Source: Sorghum bicolor (taxonomy: Eukaryota; Streptophyta; Magnoliopsida; Poales; Poaceae). Taken from it: a stretch of 64,000 bases of DNA. This document shows positions 1-13,106 of the stretch, in pieces (the first letter of the stretch is position 1; every line of letters begins with the position of its first letter). The stretch is from NCBI RefSeq assembly GCF_000003195.3, contig NC_012874.2, positions 3,007,001-3,071,000 of the forward strand. Direction: 5' to 3'. The notes beneath the pieces are model-generated. The model was not told where the DNA came from. It saw nothing but the letters and a program-made list of their open reading frames with translations, and ran no database searches. The position numbers and the translations under genes were made by a program.

Positions 1-83
1 GAGTAAAGGTGCGTGTGCAGGTGAGGGGTGGCCCAGGTTCGATAATGGACATGACTTTAAAGAAATTGGAAGGGGTCAACTCA

Positions 84-306
84 CGCTTTGTTTAATTGGA
101 GAAAATTTTTGGTTTTGGCTAGTATTTTTGTTTTTATTTGGTAATTATTGTCTAATTATAAACTAACCAGGCTCAAAATATTCTTCACGTAAATTACAGA
201 TAAACTATATAATTTGTTATTTTTTATCTATATTTAAAATTTTATGCATGTGTCTAAAGATTTAATGTAACGAGAAATCTTGAAAAAAATTTGACTAAAC
301 AATGCC
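84..306 (+). mobile_element. Tourist-like MITE (family T1), degenerate
   Basis: Degenerate copy of a roughly 230-240 bp element seen about 27 times in this window. The consensus ends are GGCCTTGTTTAGTT and its inverse, and the interior has a conserved CATGCATGTG block. The ends here are CGCTTTGTTTAATT and CTAAACAATGCC, flanked by a TCA direct repeat (81-83 and 307-309). The 3-bp target duplication and terminal motif fit the PIF/Harbinger (Tourist) group. Confidence 0.75.
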
Positions 307-370
307 TCAATCCATATAGTCCCCGAAACAAACACACGTTAAAGAAATTATAAAAGACAGTTCTGAAAAC

Positions 371-1006
371 CATGGGCGGAGCCAAGGCTCGGCCACCCTA
401 GGCCAGTGGCCGGGCTCCCCTGCCAATCTGCCACTAATATGTGAGGGCGCGAGTCTTTAACAGATGACGGTAACCTTTAATATACTACGCTTGCAAGGGT
501 ATATGAGCAGCATGTGGCAGGTCGCAGGAGCAATGTTGACCACAGTGCCAAGAATAGTAGCCTGATTTGATTATTGTAGATATGTTTGAATGTTTGATTT
601 TAGCTCATCTTGATATTATGCAATTGACTGCTCAAAAAAAATCTTTTCCATGGAACACTAGTTCGTGCTCTTCTTTTATCTTTATGTATTCGTGTCCATA
701 TATTGACGGTTTCAATTAATTGTATTGTTATGTTTGATCATCAACACTGTTTCATGTAGATCTATAGTGCTAGAAATCTTTTTTTTCTTAGTTACTTGTT
801 AAAGATCAATTTTATTTGCTCGTAGTTACCTAAATTAACACATACTCTACCTTCACTCTAAAAAGGTTTAGGACGCAATCTTTATCCAATTTTGCATCCG
901 AGAAAATTGTAGCTTAATTTAATATGTTATAATTTGTGTGTGGCTCTTACCAAAAAATGACGTATTGTCCCGTCTAGGCTCTCTAAAACTTCTGGCTTCG
1001 CCACTG
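371..1006. mobile_element. Non-autonomous hAT element, 8-bp target duplication
   Basis: The element begins CATGGGCGGAGCCA and ends TGGCTTCGCCACTG, an imperfect terminal inverted repeat of about 14 bp. It is flanked by a perfect 8-bp direct repeat, CTGAAAAC (363-370 and 1007-1014). An 8-bp duplication with short inverted ends is the hAT hallmark. The 636-bp body has no transposase-like reading frame. It shares termini with the smaller element at 4561-4724. Confidence 0.8.
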
Positions 1007-2626
1007 CTGAAAACCCCAAATATAATGAAACATAGACAGTATGAGACACTGAATTTTTAGTATCCTTATATGACCTGAACGATAAAGCCCATCATCCTCT
1101 TGAGGGAAGGCCATGCATTAAAAAGAATGAAGACTACTAACCTTCGTACAACCAGGAACTGGACCTCACCGTTTGGAAGATGTACACAGCTGAGGCCAAT
1201 TTCTCGCAACCGTACAAGCATACGTGTACGAGTACGTCCGACCAATTTATTGCAAACGAGAGCCTCTCTGATTGATACAAGTACTAGTACAGTACAGGTA
1301 AAAAGGCAATGACTACATATAACCCAAGTACAAACACCGAACCGTATGCATGTATGTCTACCTCTGTCCTCTGATGCCGCTGCAACACACTAGCGCTACG
1401 TACCGCGTTGTGTAGCGGCGTTATTAGGCAGACACGTTAACGTCATCGCCCACCACCATCAGGTATTCCGTGTCTGCAGTTGCAAATTGTGTTGCCCTGT
1501 GTACCCTGTACCGTGTACCCGGCCAGAAGCATTCTCTCACATTCTCTCTCTCATATTATTATTAACTAGCAAAAATGTCTATGCGTTGCAACAGAAGAAC
1601 AAAAAAGCTATCGAATCTATATTTATATCTATATCTCTATTACCTAATTATATATCTAATAATATTTCTCTAATATATAATTATGAAAATTTCAGTCCAT
1701 CATATCTTTATATGTCCGTCGGTCTAAAGATTTATCTGGACTTATATATATATAACCCGTGCTCATACGAGTTAGAATAACTTGCATCTAAACCAATATG
1801 AAGTAGGGGTCCTAATATAAATAGATTCCTTACATCCTAAGTATTCTAAATAGAACTCTTAATAGCCAAACAGAAAAAGATAAGAATTACGTTCTTTATT
1901 TTGCTCTGCTTTCTTTATTTAGTTAGATGTCAATCCGAGGCAAAAGAAAAATCAAAGTCCTAATATGTGGTTCCTTCTTCTTCTTCTCTATCTAATAATA
2001 AAAAGACAAAAGTTCTCGTCGTTTTGGATTTTGGTCGAGCCTAACTTCGCTTGTTTCGGTCCAAATCAAAGTTCTAATATCATTTTTTATATACTTAGTC
2101 AAACTTTGATTTGAATATAAAATTACACTTGTTTATTGGAAGGTGAGTATATACTCTTTTTATGCAGGTGAGTATATTTTTAATATAATAAAAAGCTTGG
2201 CTGGGAGAATATGGGAAATAAGTCACAATATCACAGCTCAGTATTACCAGATATATATTAATGCTGGCAGTAGTTCCAGCTGTGCACTACTCATGCGCTT
2301 TCAAGAAATTATTACGCCAGCCCATTAATTTTTTTTTAACCACTGAGCTGTGAAGTTTTTTTTTTTTTGAACTCCACTGAGCTGTGAAGTTATAGGAGAG
2401 AAAAAAAATAGTACAGTAGTAAAAAGCGACCGTACGTAGTTGTTCCTGTTTTAGCGCTTTGAAGCATAGGACCGGACCGAAAATCAAACCGGCTAAGCCG
2501 TCGGTTCAATGGTTCAATGGTCCAACCATTAGGAACCGGTTGAACCGCCGGTTCGATTGTTTTGAACCGGACAAATCGAACCGGCCACAAAATAATTGAA
2601 CCGGTATATATATATATATATACAAG

Positions 2627-2834
2627 TGCTATTCTACATCCTAGGTGTAGAATACTATTCTACACCAAACACATCATTGAGTATTTGTGTTTCAGTATTG
2701 TTCAGTATTTCGTGGTCCTAGGTGTAGTGTTGGATGATACTGAACGATGTTCAGTACTGCTTAGTATTATTTTCAGGTTAGTTTTGACTTGCGGTGTAGA
2801 ATAATATTCTACACCTATGGTGTAGAATAGCGCT
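2627..2834. mobile_element. Nested foldback MITE in a TA microsatellite
   Basis: About 40-bp inverted repeats (2627-2667 and 2794-2834) match with only a few mismatches. Each arm itself contains repeated TGTAGAATA/TATTCTACA motifs. The element is bounded on both sides by TA dinucleotide runs. This target preference is like the Micron class of grass MITEs, although family membership cannot be proved by eye. Confidence 0.55.
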
Positions 2835-2835
2835 A

Positions 2836-2972
<137 letters not shown>

Positions 2973-4560
2973 ATGCAAATGCAACGACATGTTCTTAATA
3001 TATTATAAACACAAAGTGAAGTAGTGAAGAATATCGATATTGATAACATAGCTTTCAGCTTAACACATAGTTCATAATTTCATATTCATAGTTCATAAAA
3101 ACAGTCACGGGCTCATGGCTAGCAAGGCAGCAACACAACCTCACAGGTTCTTTAATACAAAAAATAACAACATGCATGATACCGTAATAAACTGGTAACA
3201 AAGTTCCAAACAAGTTCATGCTAAAAAGACAATCACGAACACAAACAACATACATTTCCCTCCCCAAGCCGCCCAGCGCCAAAAGAAGCCCTAAAGATGC
3301 AATTTCCATGAATACCCCTGAGTAGACCATGTCGTTCTGAACATCCAGAGGGGTAACTTTGAAAAAACTCAAAACATCACCGGTTCGCATAAAACCGCCC
3401 GGTTCACTGGTTTGACCTAAAAACCGGCCGGTTCAACCGGTTTTCACCAGTTCGACTGCATTCCGATCCTCTAAGGTGAACCGGACCGGTGAAGGCTCCG
3501 TTTCGGTATTTTACCGGTCGAACCGCCGGTCCGGTCCGGTTCGAATAACTAGGCTTTGAAGAGGCGATCATTGAAGTCTGTGTGTCGAGCTATACATACT
3601 GGCACATGCATTTTGTCTATCTGACCATTCATCGTATCATCATTGTAGATAGTACTAGGCCGTGTTAAAATGAGTTGTAGAGGGAAAAACTACTGTTATC
3701 TTCACACTTAGAGATTGATTATTTTCACACCGAGACACGACATTATATTAATCTATGTAGCTATCACAGGCCATGAGCAAGCAATACTTTTACTCGTGGT
3801 TTTTTAGCCTAGTGAATAGGGCGAATTGAATGTTAAGCCTGCAAACATATGGAAATATTTGGAGTCCTACTAATTTATAAACATTATATTAATCCTTTTT
3901 CTTTATGATATCTTTCCGTAGCACTTGAAGATATCATGATATCAGTCTAGCTATAGCAGAACATGCGTGTCTATCTCTAGCGGCAGTAATAAATCTATAC
4001 TTAATAACAAAAAGGTAAAATTTTCACCTTTTTTGTACCTTTTTTTGGTGTATGTGGCTTTCTCTAACTAACTCCGTGAACGTGAAAACTATTTCTGTTC
4101 CTCTCTCTCTACGACTCTTCTATTTTATATATATAATAACTTACTAGTTAAGTGCCCGTGCGTTGCTACAGGTTTATATAGAATTTCATAATATATATTC
4201 ACATGGTTAAAGCATACAAGAAGTATCATGACATGCAACAAAATTTTAAATTGATAATTTCACTGAGTAAATAAATATGCTGCTAGCAAACGTGACTTTT
4301 TCAGTTATAGCCTAGCAGGCCTGGCCGAACAGAATAGAGGATTTAGCACCATTATATAAATCTAAACGATATTATCCTATTAAACTTATGTGTGAGTGAA
4401 ATCATAAGGCGGTTGGGAAGTTCATTGATGATGGGTATAATGTTTTGTATCCACATTGCGTATTTTTCTTCCATTTTACATTTGCTCTTCTTCCCTCTAA
4501 CCTCCGGCTTGCCACAGCTCACGCATGTGCTCTCGCTTTTGCTTCCACGGGAACTGAAAG

Positions 4561-4724
4561 CAGTGGTGGAGCCACCGCCCGGCCACCTCGGGCGGCCGGC
4601 CGGGCTCGTTAGTGACTCCTAAAAAAATTTTCTTTTATGTCAAAGAAGAGTACTGTAATTTACTAAATACGTTTTACATAATAAAGATTGCCCAGGCTCT
4701 TGAAAGCTTCTGGCTCTGCCACTG
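4561..4724. mobile_element. hAT MITE, 164 bp, 8-bp target duplication
   Basis: It begins CAGTGGTGGAGCCA and ends TGGCTCTGCCACTG, a 14-bp inverted repeat with two mismatches. A perfect 8-bp direct repeat, ACTGAAAG, flanks it (4553-4560 and 4725-4732). It belongs to the same family as 371-1006 and sits inside the Helitron, so it arrived later or was carried in with it. Confidence 0.85.
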
Positions 4725-5041
4725 ACTGAAAGGAAACAGTTTTAAGAGTATAATTGGTATGTTGCTGCCAACAACAAAAATTGGTAGTAACAAGATTAAA
4801 TTAGCAAAAATAAGAAAAATATAGATGAATCTTAGCACTGGTTATTCTCTTAAGTATTCAAATTCACGTAAAAAGAAAGGGTATTAATGAACTTCTAAGC
4901 TTGTGAAAGACACTCCCAACCATATGAATGCCAACATTATATTGGCTTCTCTAATTACAGACAACAGATTCATTGTACAGTAGTTACAGGCAGCTCAATG
5001 CCAAAAATCTCAAGCATATGGAGTAGGTCAAGCTATCATCA

Positions 5042-5320
5042 GCTCAGAGTTTGGTCACCATCAGGAAAGCACCTGCAACAATACAAAACATGAAGCGGGT
5101 TATAGGAATCACATTTTTTTTCATGAAAGAGCATGAATCACCCCCATAGTCCCGAAAGAAATAGTATCAAATTTGATATTTTTAAATCAAGTTTTTCATA
5201 TACCATACTTGAGTTGCCATCGGATGTCAGATTGAGTTTTTGGCCATTCAGAATTGTCGTTGTACCATCTGTTGATGTCGGGATCCCGACACTCACCTTT
5301 GCTAGTTGCGCACCTCCCTA
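5042..5320 (-). pseudogene. Captured host-gene exons inside the Helitron
   Basis: On the - strand, an exon-like segment preceded by a TTAG acceptor (about 5315) encodes GGAQLAKVSVGIPTSTDG, continues with TTTILNGQKLNLTSDGNS, and reaches a GTATGG donor near 5203. The next acceptor (TTGTTGCAG, about 5075) opens a short exon that restores the reading phase and encodes SAFLMVTKL followed by a stop (about 5048). Phase-compatible splice sites around non-repetitive coding sequence suggest the 3' end of a captured gene. I do not recognise the protein. A third possible exon lies near 6190-6285. No start codon or complete gene is visible. Confidence 0.45.
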
Positions 5321-6859
5321 AGCATTTCAAATGTCAAAGAAACAACAATATAATGCATATCCTTGCAACCAACAATGTAGCCTGCAGAGCATGGCCGGCC
5401 GACAGTTTAATTATTGAGAAGCTGTCTTCACAGAAGTGATGAATGCAACTTTGAAAAAGGGGTCCGTTGATTACATATTGTTGGAATGATTTTCTGCAAC
5501 CTTAACATTGATCCTTTGATCCAAACAAATAGAGAAAGCACAATGGCTTATTTCACCTGATTGGACAACTTAAGCTTTGGATGCAATTTTCACTAAGAAT
5601 GAAACACATATAAGACACTTGGGCATCCATTCCTATAACAGAACAAAGAATCTCTTCCAAGCTGCATCAACCAAGGGGAGAGTTTCTTCTGAGAACAAGC
5701 TATAACATATAAATTTTTGAAACTTGGCTACCTACTGTTACCACTCAATGTCATTGCCTTTTTTTCCTGCCTGATATCCTTTTGTCCTTCAAATTACTGA
5801 GCACAGCAGTGGAGCAGCATGGGCAAGTTTAAACTAAAATGGTTAGGGAATTTTGTCAAGAATAGGCTGTGTGACTCAGCAATGAGGTATCTTTGGGGCT
5901 CGAGGCTAATAAGGAAACTAAAGCTTCAAAGAAACACATTTAGGTATTGCCTCCTTTCCACTGTTTTTTGGTTGATCCATGTTTAAAGTACCTCATTACT
6001 AAGCAAAAATACTGTGATGTATCCCAACAAAGAAATAGGTCACTTGCCTACAAGTAAGGACAGAGCATTGACACCTTTATAGAAGAAGCTGAATCAACCT
6101 ATAGATAAGGATAGAGCATTGACACCTTTATACAAGAAACTGAATAAGAAATAAATAATTGGTTGCCAAATTCACCATACCACTTTGATTTTTTGGATGC
6201 ACAGATTGTGTTTGGTAGACAATTGTCTGCTATCCAAATATCTACGCAAATAAGTTCTCTGTCTTTGTGCTCTCCAAATAGCTGCAGAACAAAATGAGTA
6301 ACATGTTAGTTCTCTAACTATATGCAGAAAGTGTAGGATAACCAATGCATTAGGAGGCCAAGAATAGTGAATAGGTTACATTACATATCAGGGTGAGGGA
6401 TATACAAATGGAGAGTTAATGATTTTGGTCCTTAAGTGATTCAATATCGGAATCCAATATATACATAAAGTCCCATATTTTGACACTTGTTAGCACGACA
6501 GTTTAGTAACGATAAGGAGACTTGCTCCGCCATGTAGGAATAGGCACAATCTGCAATTCACAAAACATGATTTTTTTAACAAATGGAGAGTTACAAGCAG
6601 TGAGCGCCTGAGCATCACAAGATCAAAAAAAAATGAAAGATGTTGGCATTGGCTTGTCATTCAGTTAATTTCAGTTTATCACCAAACTGAAACACGTAGT
6701 TGGATAACATAGGAACTACAATTATCAAACAAAATTGAAAAGTAAAGTAACAAATGAACAGGAAGACTCTGCCGTCAAAACTTCTCACATGAAAAAGCTG
6801 TCACCGTGTGTAATAAAATAAAAAAAAGGAAGACCCAGCACAAGATTACCTCACAGACG

Positions 6860-8110
6860 GACGCCGACCTTGCTCTTTATCCACTCGTTCGTCTTCCCAC
6901 CTCCCAGTCGTATCTTTTGTTCTCCAGCAGACCACGGGCGTTCCCCTTCCACGTCAAAACTCTGCTCAGATCTTCATGCTTTCATCATTTTCCTTCCCCT
7001 TCCAGATGCCATCCTCGTCGCGTGCATGGCTGAAGGCATGAAGTTGGAAACGGTGAGGATGATGGTTGTGGTTGACGACATCGTGGGCATCGTGCCATCT
7101 CAGCATCACACGCATGGGCCCGACATGAATCAAGCTTCCAGCATCGAGATCCTACCTCAGGCAAACGGTCGTTGGGACTAGGACTGGTGATCTATCGTCG
7201 ACGAGGGGCACAGGCGCGGGCGAGCGAGCTGTCACAAGCGAACAGGCTAGGCGACGCAGCACTACCGAACAGGTCGGAGGTGATGTTCAGCCCCAGATGT
7301 CCATCTTGGACATGATCTTCACGATGGCCGATGGTGGAGGCTCCCACCTCCCAATGGCCGCCGCCTCCTCCTCCGCCCAATCCCCATCCAGTACGCAGCA
7401 GCTCGCTCGGCTCCAGATCCCACGCCGTGACAGGGTGCCACACCACACCACATGGCGGCGGATGCGGCGCGGCAGGGCCTGTGCGCCCACCGGAGGCGCG
7501 GCGGCGGTGTGTCGGACAGCCCCGACCTCCGCCTGCTCCTGTCCTCAGCCGCGTCCCCGACGGCGGCGGGGGCGAGGGAGTGGGGGGCGAGGTGGAAGCT
7601 GCCACCCAAGTCGCCCTCGTCATCGACACCATCATTCTACAGCTCGCTGACCTTGTCCAGGCTGGCCGGGCTCGGCGGGCTCCTCGACCCGCATCGCATC
7701 CTATCGCTCGGCCGCGTCTTCCCCATCGACCCTGACGCCGACACAGTCCCATCGCTGCCACTCCCGCTCCCTCCTCCTCCGCCGCCGCCGCCGGCTTCCT
7801 TCATTGAGGATCCGACAATTATGCCCCGCGCAGAGCAACCGGTGGTGGTGGTGGTGGCGTCGGCGGTATTACCATCGGCCACGGTGGCGCCACCGCCGCC
7901 AGTGGTGGCCATGCGGGAGGAAGCGGACGCAGCGGCTGCCGGCTGGCGTGCTAGATGTGAGGCCTGGTGGTTTGCACGGGTCGCGTCTGTGCATGTGGGG
8001 CCCACCTGTCAGCGCGAAGGAGTCGAGGCGATGCTTGGTCGCGGGCGGAGCGAAGGAGTCTGTGGACGATTGTTCTTCGTATGTTTTAGTTGTATAAGAA
8101 TAAGATAAGA
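6860..8110 (+). other. GC-rich gene-like segment in the Helitron, function unknown
   Basis: This 1.2 kb stretch is much more GC-rich than the surrounding DNA and has overlapping open frames on both strands. The longest + frame (7452-8108) runs into Pro-, Ser- and Val-rich low-complexity stretches encoded by simple GC-rich repeats. I see no recognisable domain, and the frames on opposite strands are equally open, as expected from high GC alone. It is probably captured 5' gene sequence, not a working gene. A pyrimidine-rich leader-like segment (6865-7020) precedes it. Confidence 0.35.
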
Positions 8111-9649
8111 AGACGTAGGCCTTCTTGAGATAACCAGGATAGGTATGAATCAAAATGCTAATCCAACACCAGTTCTTAAGGTAACATATATATATAGTTG
8201 AAATTCTAATCTAAATATGATTGATTATTGCACGTAATAAGCGCTCTCATATGTACGCTAATTTTTCTCAGTGCCAAGCATAGCTAGGAGTCCTTTTCCA
8301 AATATATTCTCCGATCCTAAGTAAGTTGAATAGAAATCTTAATCCAGATAGAAAAGGAAAAAATAGAAATTAGACAATTATCTCATTATCTTTGGCCTTT
8401 TTTTGTTTTTCTATCTTTTTCTTTCTCTGATTTTTTTATGTGAGCATTCAAATTTCTCTAGCTTAGAGCAAGAGAGAATTGTCCGTCATGCACAAGGTTA
8501 CCGTACATGCGTCCTCATCCATCTTGCACAGGAGTACCATCCATTATCTATATATGTTATTTCTTCTTCAATTTATTTATTTTTTCGGATGTCTTCTTTT
8601 TACTAAATTTTCTTGTCCTTTTTTCTCTCGATCCAAACCTGTTCAACTAAATGAAAATAAAAAAAATGATACATGAATAATATTACAATAACAATAAAAA
8701 TCTAATCCTAGGCGCTCCTGGTAGAGCAAAAGCTCAGGTACAACACATATACACACAAAGTAATAAAGCAAACAAAAAACCACCTATGAGTTTGTGAGAA
8801 TCGAACACCTTCTCACTTTTCTAATAATTCTAAATAGATATGTTACGCAAGCAGCATGCAACCAAGGTGGCGCACAAGTACCGAAGCTTCCACCCGGCCC
8901 CATCGACTGTCACGCTTTGGAAGATTCACAGGTACCCGAAGAGAAGAGCACATATAGCTGATCATATGCAAGCTCCATCCCCTTTCAATATATGCCACAT
9001 ATGTGAGATTCGTCCCACTTCAACAACATCCCGGGCGGTCGATCTAGCTCCTCCATGAGTGACGACACAGGAGAGATCAGTTGTGGGCCGGCATAGAGAG
9101 CTCCATCACAAGTGGCTGGACGTTCTCAGCGGGTGGAGCAGGGAGGTTACTGGGCGGTTGCATCCTCTATGGTGAGCAGAGTAAGTGGGGGCAGCCATGG
9201 TGGGCGGAGCTTGCAGGCTGTGTTGTAGCTGCTCCTCGACGACTGGAACAAAGCAGGCGACAACGGTCATAGCGGTGGCTTTTGTGGATGATATTAGCTT
9301 CTGTGGATGAACGAGCATAGTCCTCGTTAGTGCGACCATGTCTAAGAAGAGACAGATTTGTTGTATGACTAATAAAGACGACAAATATTGAGCCATCGTT
9401 GTCATCAAGCTGATAGCGCGTGCAATAGAGAACCACCTGTTCATGACTACTCTGGTGAAGGTGAACAACTAAATAATGTGTTCGTAGGTGCATCGAGGGT
9501 GTCAATACATATTGTCATTTATGTTGTCGATAGATATTATCATTGACGGATGCAAAGATAGAAGAACTGTGCGAAAGATGTTTTAACATCTTAAGAGTGA
9601 AAATAACTACCCGTTGCAACACACGGGCATTTTTACTAGCCACAGATAA

Positions 9650-11060
9650 AATACAAATGTTTTGGTTTATTTAGTGTGTGAGTGCTTCTTGTGGATGTAT
9701 AAGTATATAGTTTTCTATAAAAAAAAACTATTTGTGTTGTGGACTATTTTTAGCATTTTAAGGCATTATGATATAAATGTAGCTACAGGCCACATATTTC
9801 TATTAGTAATGATTAATATAGTGGTTTAACTTGTGGAAGTCTCTATGGATATGTGTAAGTTTGCATCGAATATTATTATGTCTAGCATATACAAACATAC
9901 TTATTTAAAAGACTCATTTTTTGCATTATCATTTTATATATAGAACTTGGAGAAATTATGGCATCACTATATCTAGCTATAGCCGCAGACCATATGTATG
10001 TTTATCTCTAATGGCAGTAACATACTGTAGCCAAAGTTGATTGAATGAATCATTTCCTAAGAATTACTACTAATTGATAAAACCTCGTTTCTTTACACTG
10101 TCTTTTTTGTAGCACTTGAAGATATCAAGATATCATGATATCAGTCTAGCTATAGCAGACCATGCATGTCCATCTCTAGCATCAGTAATGAGTTATAGAT
10201 AAGATGTAAAAATTTTAATTTAGTCTGTGAACTTCTCGTGGATATATCCAAATATTTTTTACCAAATATTTGTTGGACTATTTTTTTAGCATTTTAAGAC
10301 ATTTATGACATCAATGTATGATTTGACTTGTGAAGTCTCCATAGGTATGTATAAGTTTGCATAAATTATTGAATACTAGGTCTGCAAGCATATATAAACA
10401 TATTAGGAGTCCTACTTATTTAAAGGACTCATTTTTTGGCATTGATGTCGATCTAGCTATAGCAGACCATACATGTACCTCTAGCATTAGCAACACATAA
10501 ATTGTAGATAAAATACAAATATTTGATTTAGTTTCAAGCATATCTTTTTATGTTCTGCTCATGATCAAGTTACAACCTAAGATCTATGACTATATTTATG
10601 TTAATTGTTCGTATTTTGTTCATTCCATCAAAAAAGAACTATACAGTTTTTTGGAATATATATTTTTAGCACTTTATAAAGACATTTATGGCATTAATCT
10701 AGCTATAGTCCATGCAGTTCTATTGCTACTGAGGGCAATGAATGTAGTGGTTTGGCTTGTGAAATGTCGATATGTATGTGTAAGTTTGCATGGATTATTA
10801 TATACTAGGTGTGCAAGCATATACAAACATATTACAAGTCCTACTTATTTAAAGACTCCCTTTTGCATTGTCATTTTTTATATGTAGATAGAACTTGGAG
10901 ACATTATGGCATCATTACATCTAGCCATTTTTATTCAGATAGAACCTGGAGACATTGTGAGATCACTACATCTAGCTATAGGCGCAGGACATGTATAGTA
11001 TCTATACTGGCAGGACTTATCTAGTAGCCACAAAAATAAATGTAGCAGATTTTATAATAT
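9650..11060 (+). repeat. Degenerate tandem repeats upstream of HIPP-A
   Basis: Three diverged units of about 300-500 bp (roughly 9679-10024, 10190-10500 and 10530-11030) share phrases in the same order: TTTTTAGCATTTTAAG, a TTTGCAT block, AACATATTAGGAGTCCTACT, and AGCTATAGC with GACCAT. A further partial unit lies at 3780-3993, cut off by the Helitron. The corresponding array in copy B is 26330-27400. No coding potential. Confidence 0.65.
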
Positions 11061-11799
11061 TAGTTTATATGAATCTGTTCTCCAATGCAGATGACCATAT
11101 TTTTTTAGTAGCAACAACATACGTAGCCATAAATGTAGTAGATTGATTTATAATATTTTTTTCTCCAAGATACGCTTGTATGACTCAAATACTCTAGTTG
11201 TAGATGGCCTATCTTATATAGACAGTGATACTAATATAGTAAAACCTTTGCTTTTATAGATAGAAATTACTAATTAGTGTACTTCCTACATAATACATCT
11301 TGTTTTATGATCAACAATATCAACACATAATTGTGTATCTGTTAATTGTGTAGTCCTGGATAGAACAACAACCATGACGTCTACCAGTAATTCAATGGCC
11401 TGGCTTTTTCATGCATTTCGCCTGCTTTCTTGTGTGAGGCTATTGTGACCAAAACATATAGTGAATCAGGTCCAAGTTATAAAAGAAATTTAAAAGTTAC
11501 TACTAGAAGACACTAACAGAAGAACAGAAATTTTTGGAAGCACTTAAAGAAGAGTTACTACTGCTACCACTAGAGGACAGTAACAAACTAATAGATAGAA
11601 GAAGAAAAAGAATCTTGGACCAGCTAACGACGTGGATGCAATGATGATTACCAAGAGTTAATTTGTTGGCCACTGTCCTCTTCTACAAACTAACATGATA
11701 ATGGACGTCGCATTGCGTTCCCTAGCCGCAGATGGTGTGTGGTCTACAGGGGCTAGAGTAGACGGTGGCCAACCGCTAGGGTTGCTATGCCTACTCGAC

Positions 11800-11853
11800 G
11801 AGCCAAGGAGATAGAGATAGAGATACATATAAAGATAGAGATAGAGACGGAGA
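11800..11853. repeat. GATA/AGAGAT-type simple repeat
   Basis: An imperfect run of AGAGAT and GATAGA units. Copy B has the shorter, more diverged equivalent at about 28322-28355. Reading frames across it with repeated Leu-Tyr are artefacts. Confidence 0.8.
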
Positions 11854-13106
11854 GATGTTGCATCTCTAGCGCGGCAGGCCGATCGTCGCATACATCCATG
11901 CACGGAGGGGGAGTAACGCCACCATGATTTGCGGCTGGCACACCACAAGAGGACGACAAAGATGGTTAGAGCTTACCATGGTTTCTTGTAGATTGAGTCA
12001 TCGTGTGTTGCTGTGTGATCTGGCTGCAGCCGCAGCCAGATCCATCGTCCTCTAGTATTTTTTTACATCTAAGCCCTTGTCTTATGGACTATTCCTAATC
12101 AAGCACTTCAGCTATTAACCTATCCACTGTCACCACCAAAGTAAAAAAGTGAGAAATTTAAAGAGTTTGCTCCACTTGCTAATTTTTAGTGTTCCGCAAA
12201 AATAACCTAACAAGTGATAGAAACCATGTTCATATATTCTATAATGACAGCATCTAACTATGTTCCACCAATTTCTGAAATGTTACGGAACATAGGACTA
12301 ACATATCTAAAGTATACGAACATGACTAAGTTTTCCAAGAGGCAAACGCCTATGCCTATGAATCCAAGAACGGCTCTTGTCATATACAACATCCTATAAG
12401 AAGAGCATCTAATATATGTTCTGCTAATTTTAGAAACTTTGTGGGATATAGAGCTAACATAGACGACGTAGTTATTATGAAGACCGTTTCTCTTCGATCA
12501 TGCAAAACTGATACTAAAAGTATATCATAACGACAACTAACGGATCCCCGTCATGTGCTCTCATCACATCAGACTACTAATAAACATAGCAAATGGAATG
12601 TGTTACTACATCAGTCCGAGCAAATTTGCCTGCCACGACATCGGTACGCTGCATGGTTTCCCATGCAAGATATAACGCTTCGTATAGAACACGTGTCGAA
12701 ACGACATACGCTCGCTTTGGCGGGAGTTTTTGAACAACTCTAACTTCAGATCTGTTCCGAATGTCAGAACAAGAAATGGTTCATCGTGTGAAGCTCCTAT
12801 GTGCGTGTGCGGGGGTCATTTTAAAATTGCAGAGGTGAAGCCTCCGTTCCGCAACTTCTCACGCTAAAAAAGCGCCATCTTCTATAACTTGGTTCGCATA
12901 TATCAGGATTTAACGATGTTGTAAACGCTATATTTTTCCTTTTTCTCACACACACCGTCATATTCCCACCATTTCTCTAGTTGGGCAGTTCTTATTTTCC
13001 CTAAAAGCTAATAACAATAATTACCAGCCAGATGGATCTTACCTAGGGACCTGTTTCTAAATTTAGAATTCTAAACAGAAAACTTAGAAAAACCACCATG
13101 TAAGAG

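Larger units (their letters stand above)
3994..9639 (+). mobile_element. Helitron-like insertion, about 5.65 kb
   Basis: It starts with TCTATACTTAATAAC, a 5' TC end of the kind seen in plant Helitrons. It ends with a short hairpin (9610-9627, stem CCCGT/ACGGG) followed 12 nt later by CTAG. There are no terminal inverted repeats and no target duplication. The duplicated segment at 26326-26460 is the empty site: joining the flanks of this insertion reproduces copy B base for base in length, with the insertion falling between A and T (26426/26427). In copy A the right flanking T is now C. No Rep/helicase frame is visible, so it is non-autonomous, and it may be composite because an opposite-strand Helitron-type terminus lies at 4144. 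Confidence 0.75.

Noticed and set aside
7192..8108. Protein genes on either strand of the GC-rich block in the Helitron
   Set aside because: Several overlapping frames are equally open on both strands, no domain or splice structure is seen, and the block is inside a transposon; kept only as a gene-like segment.
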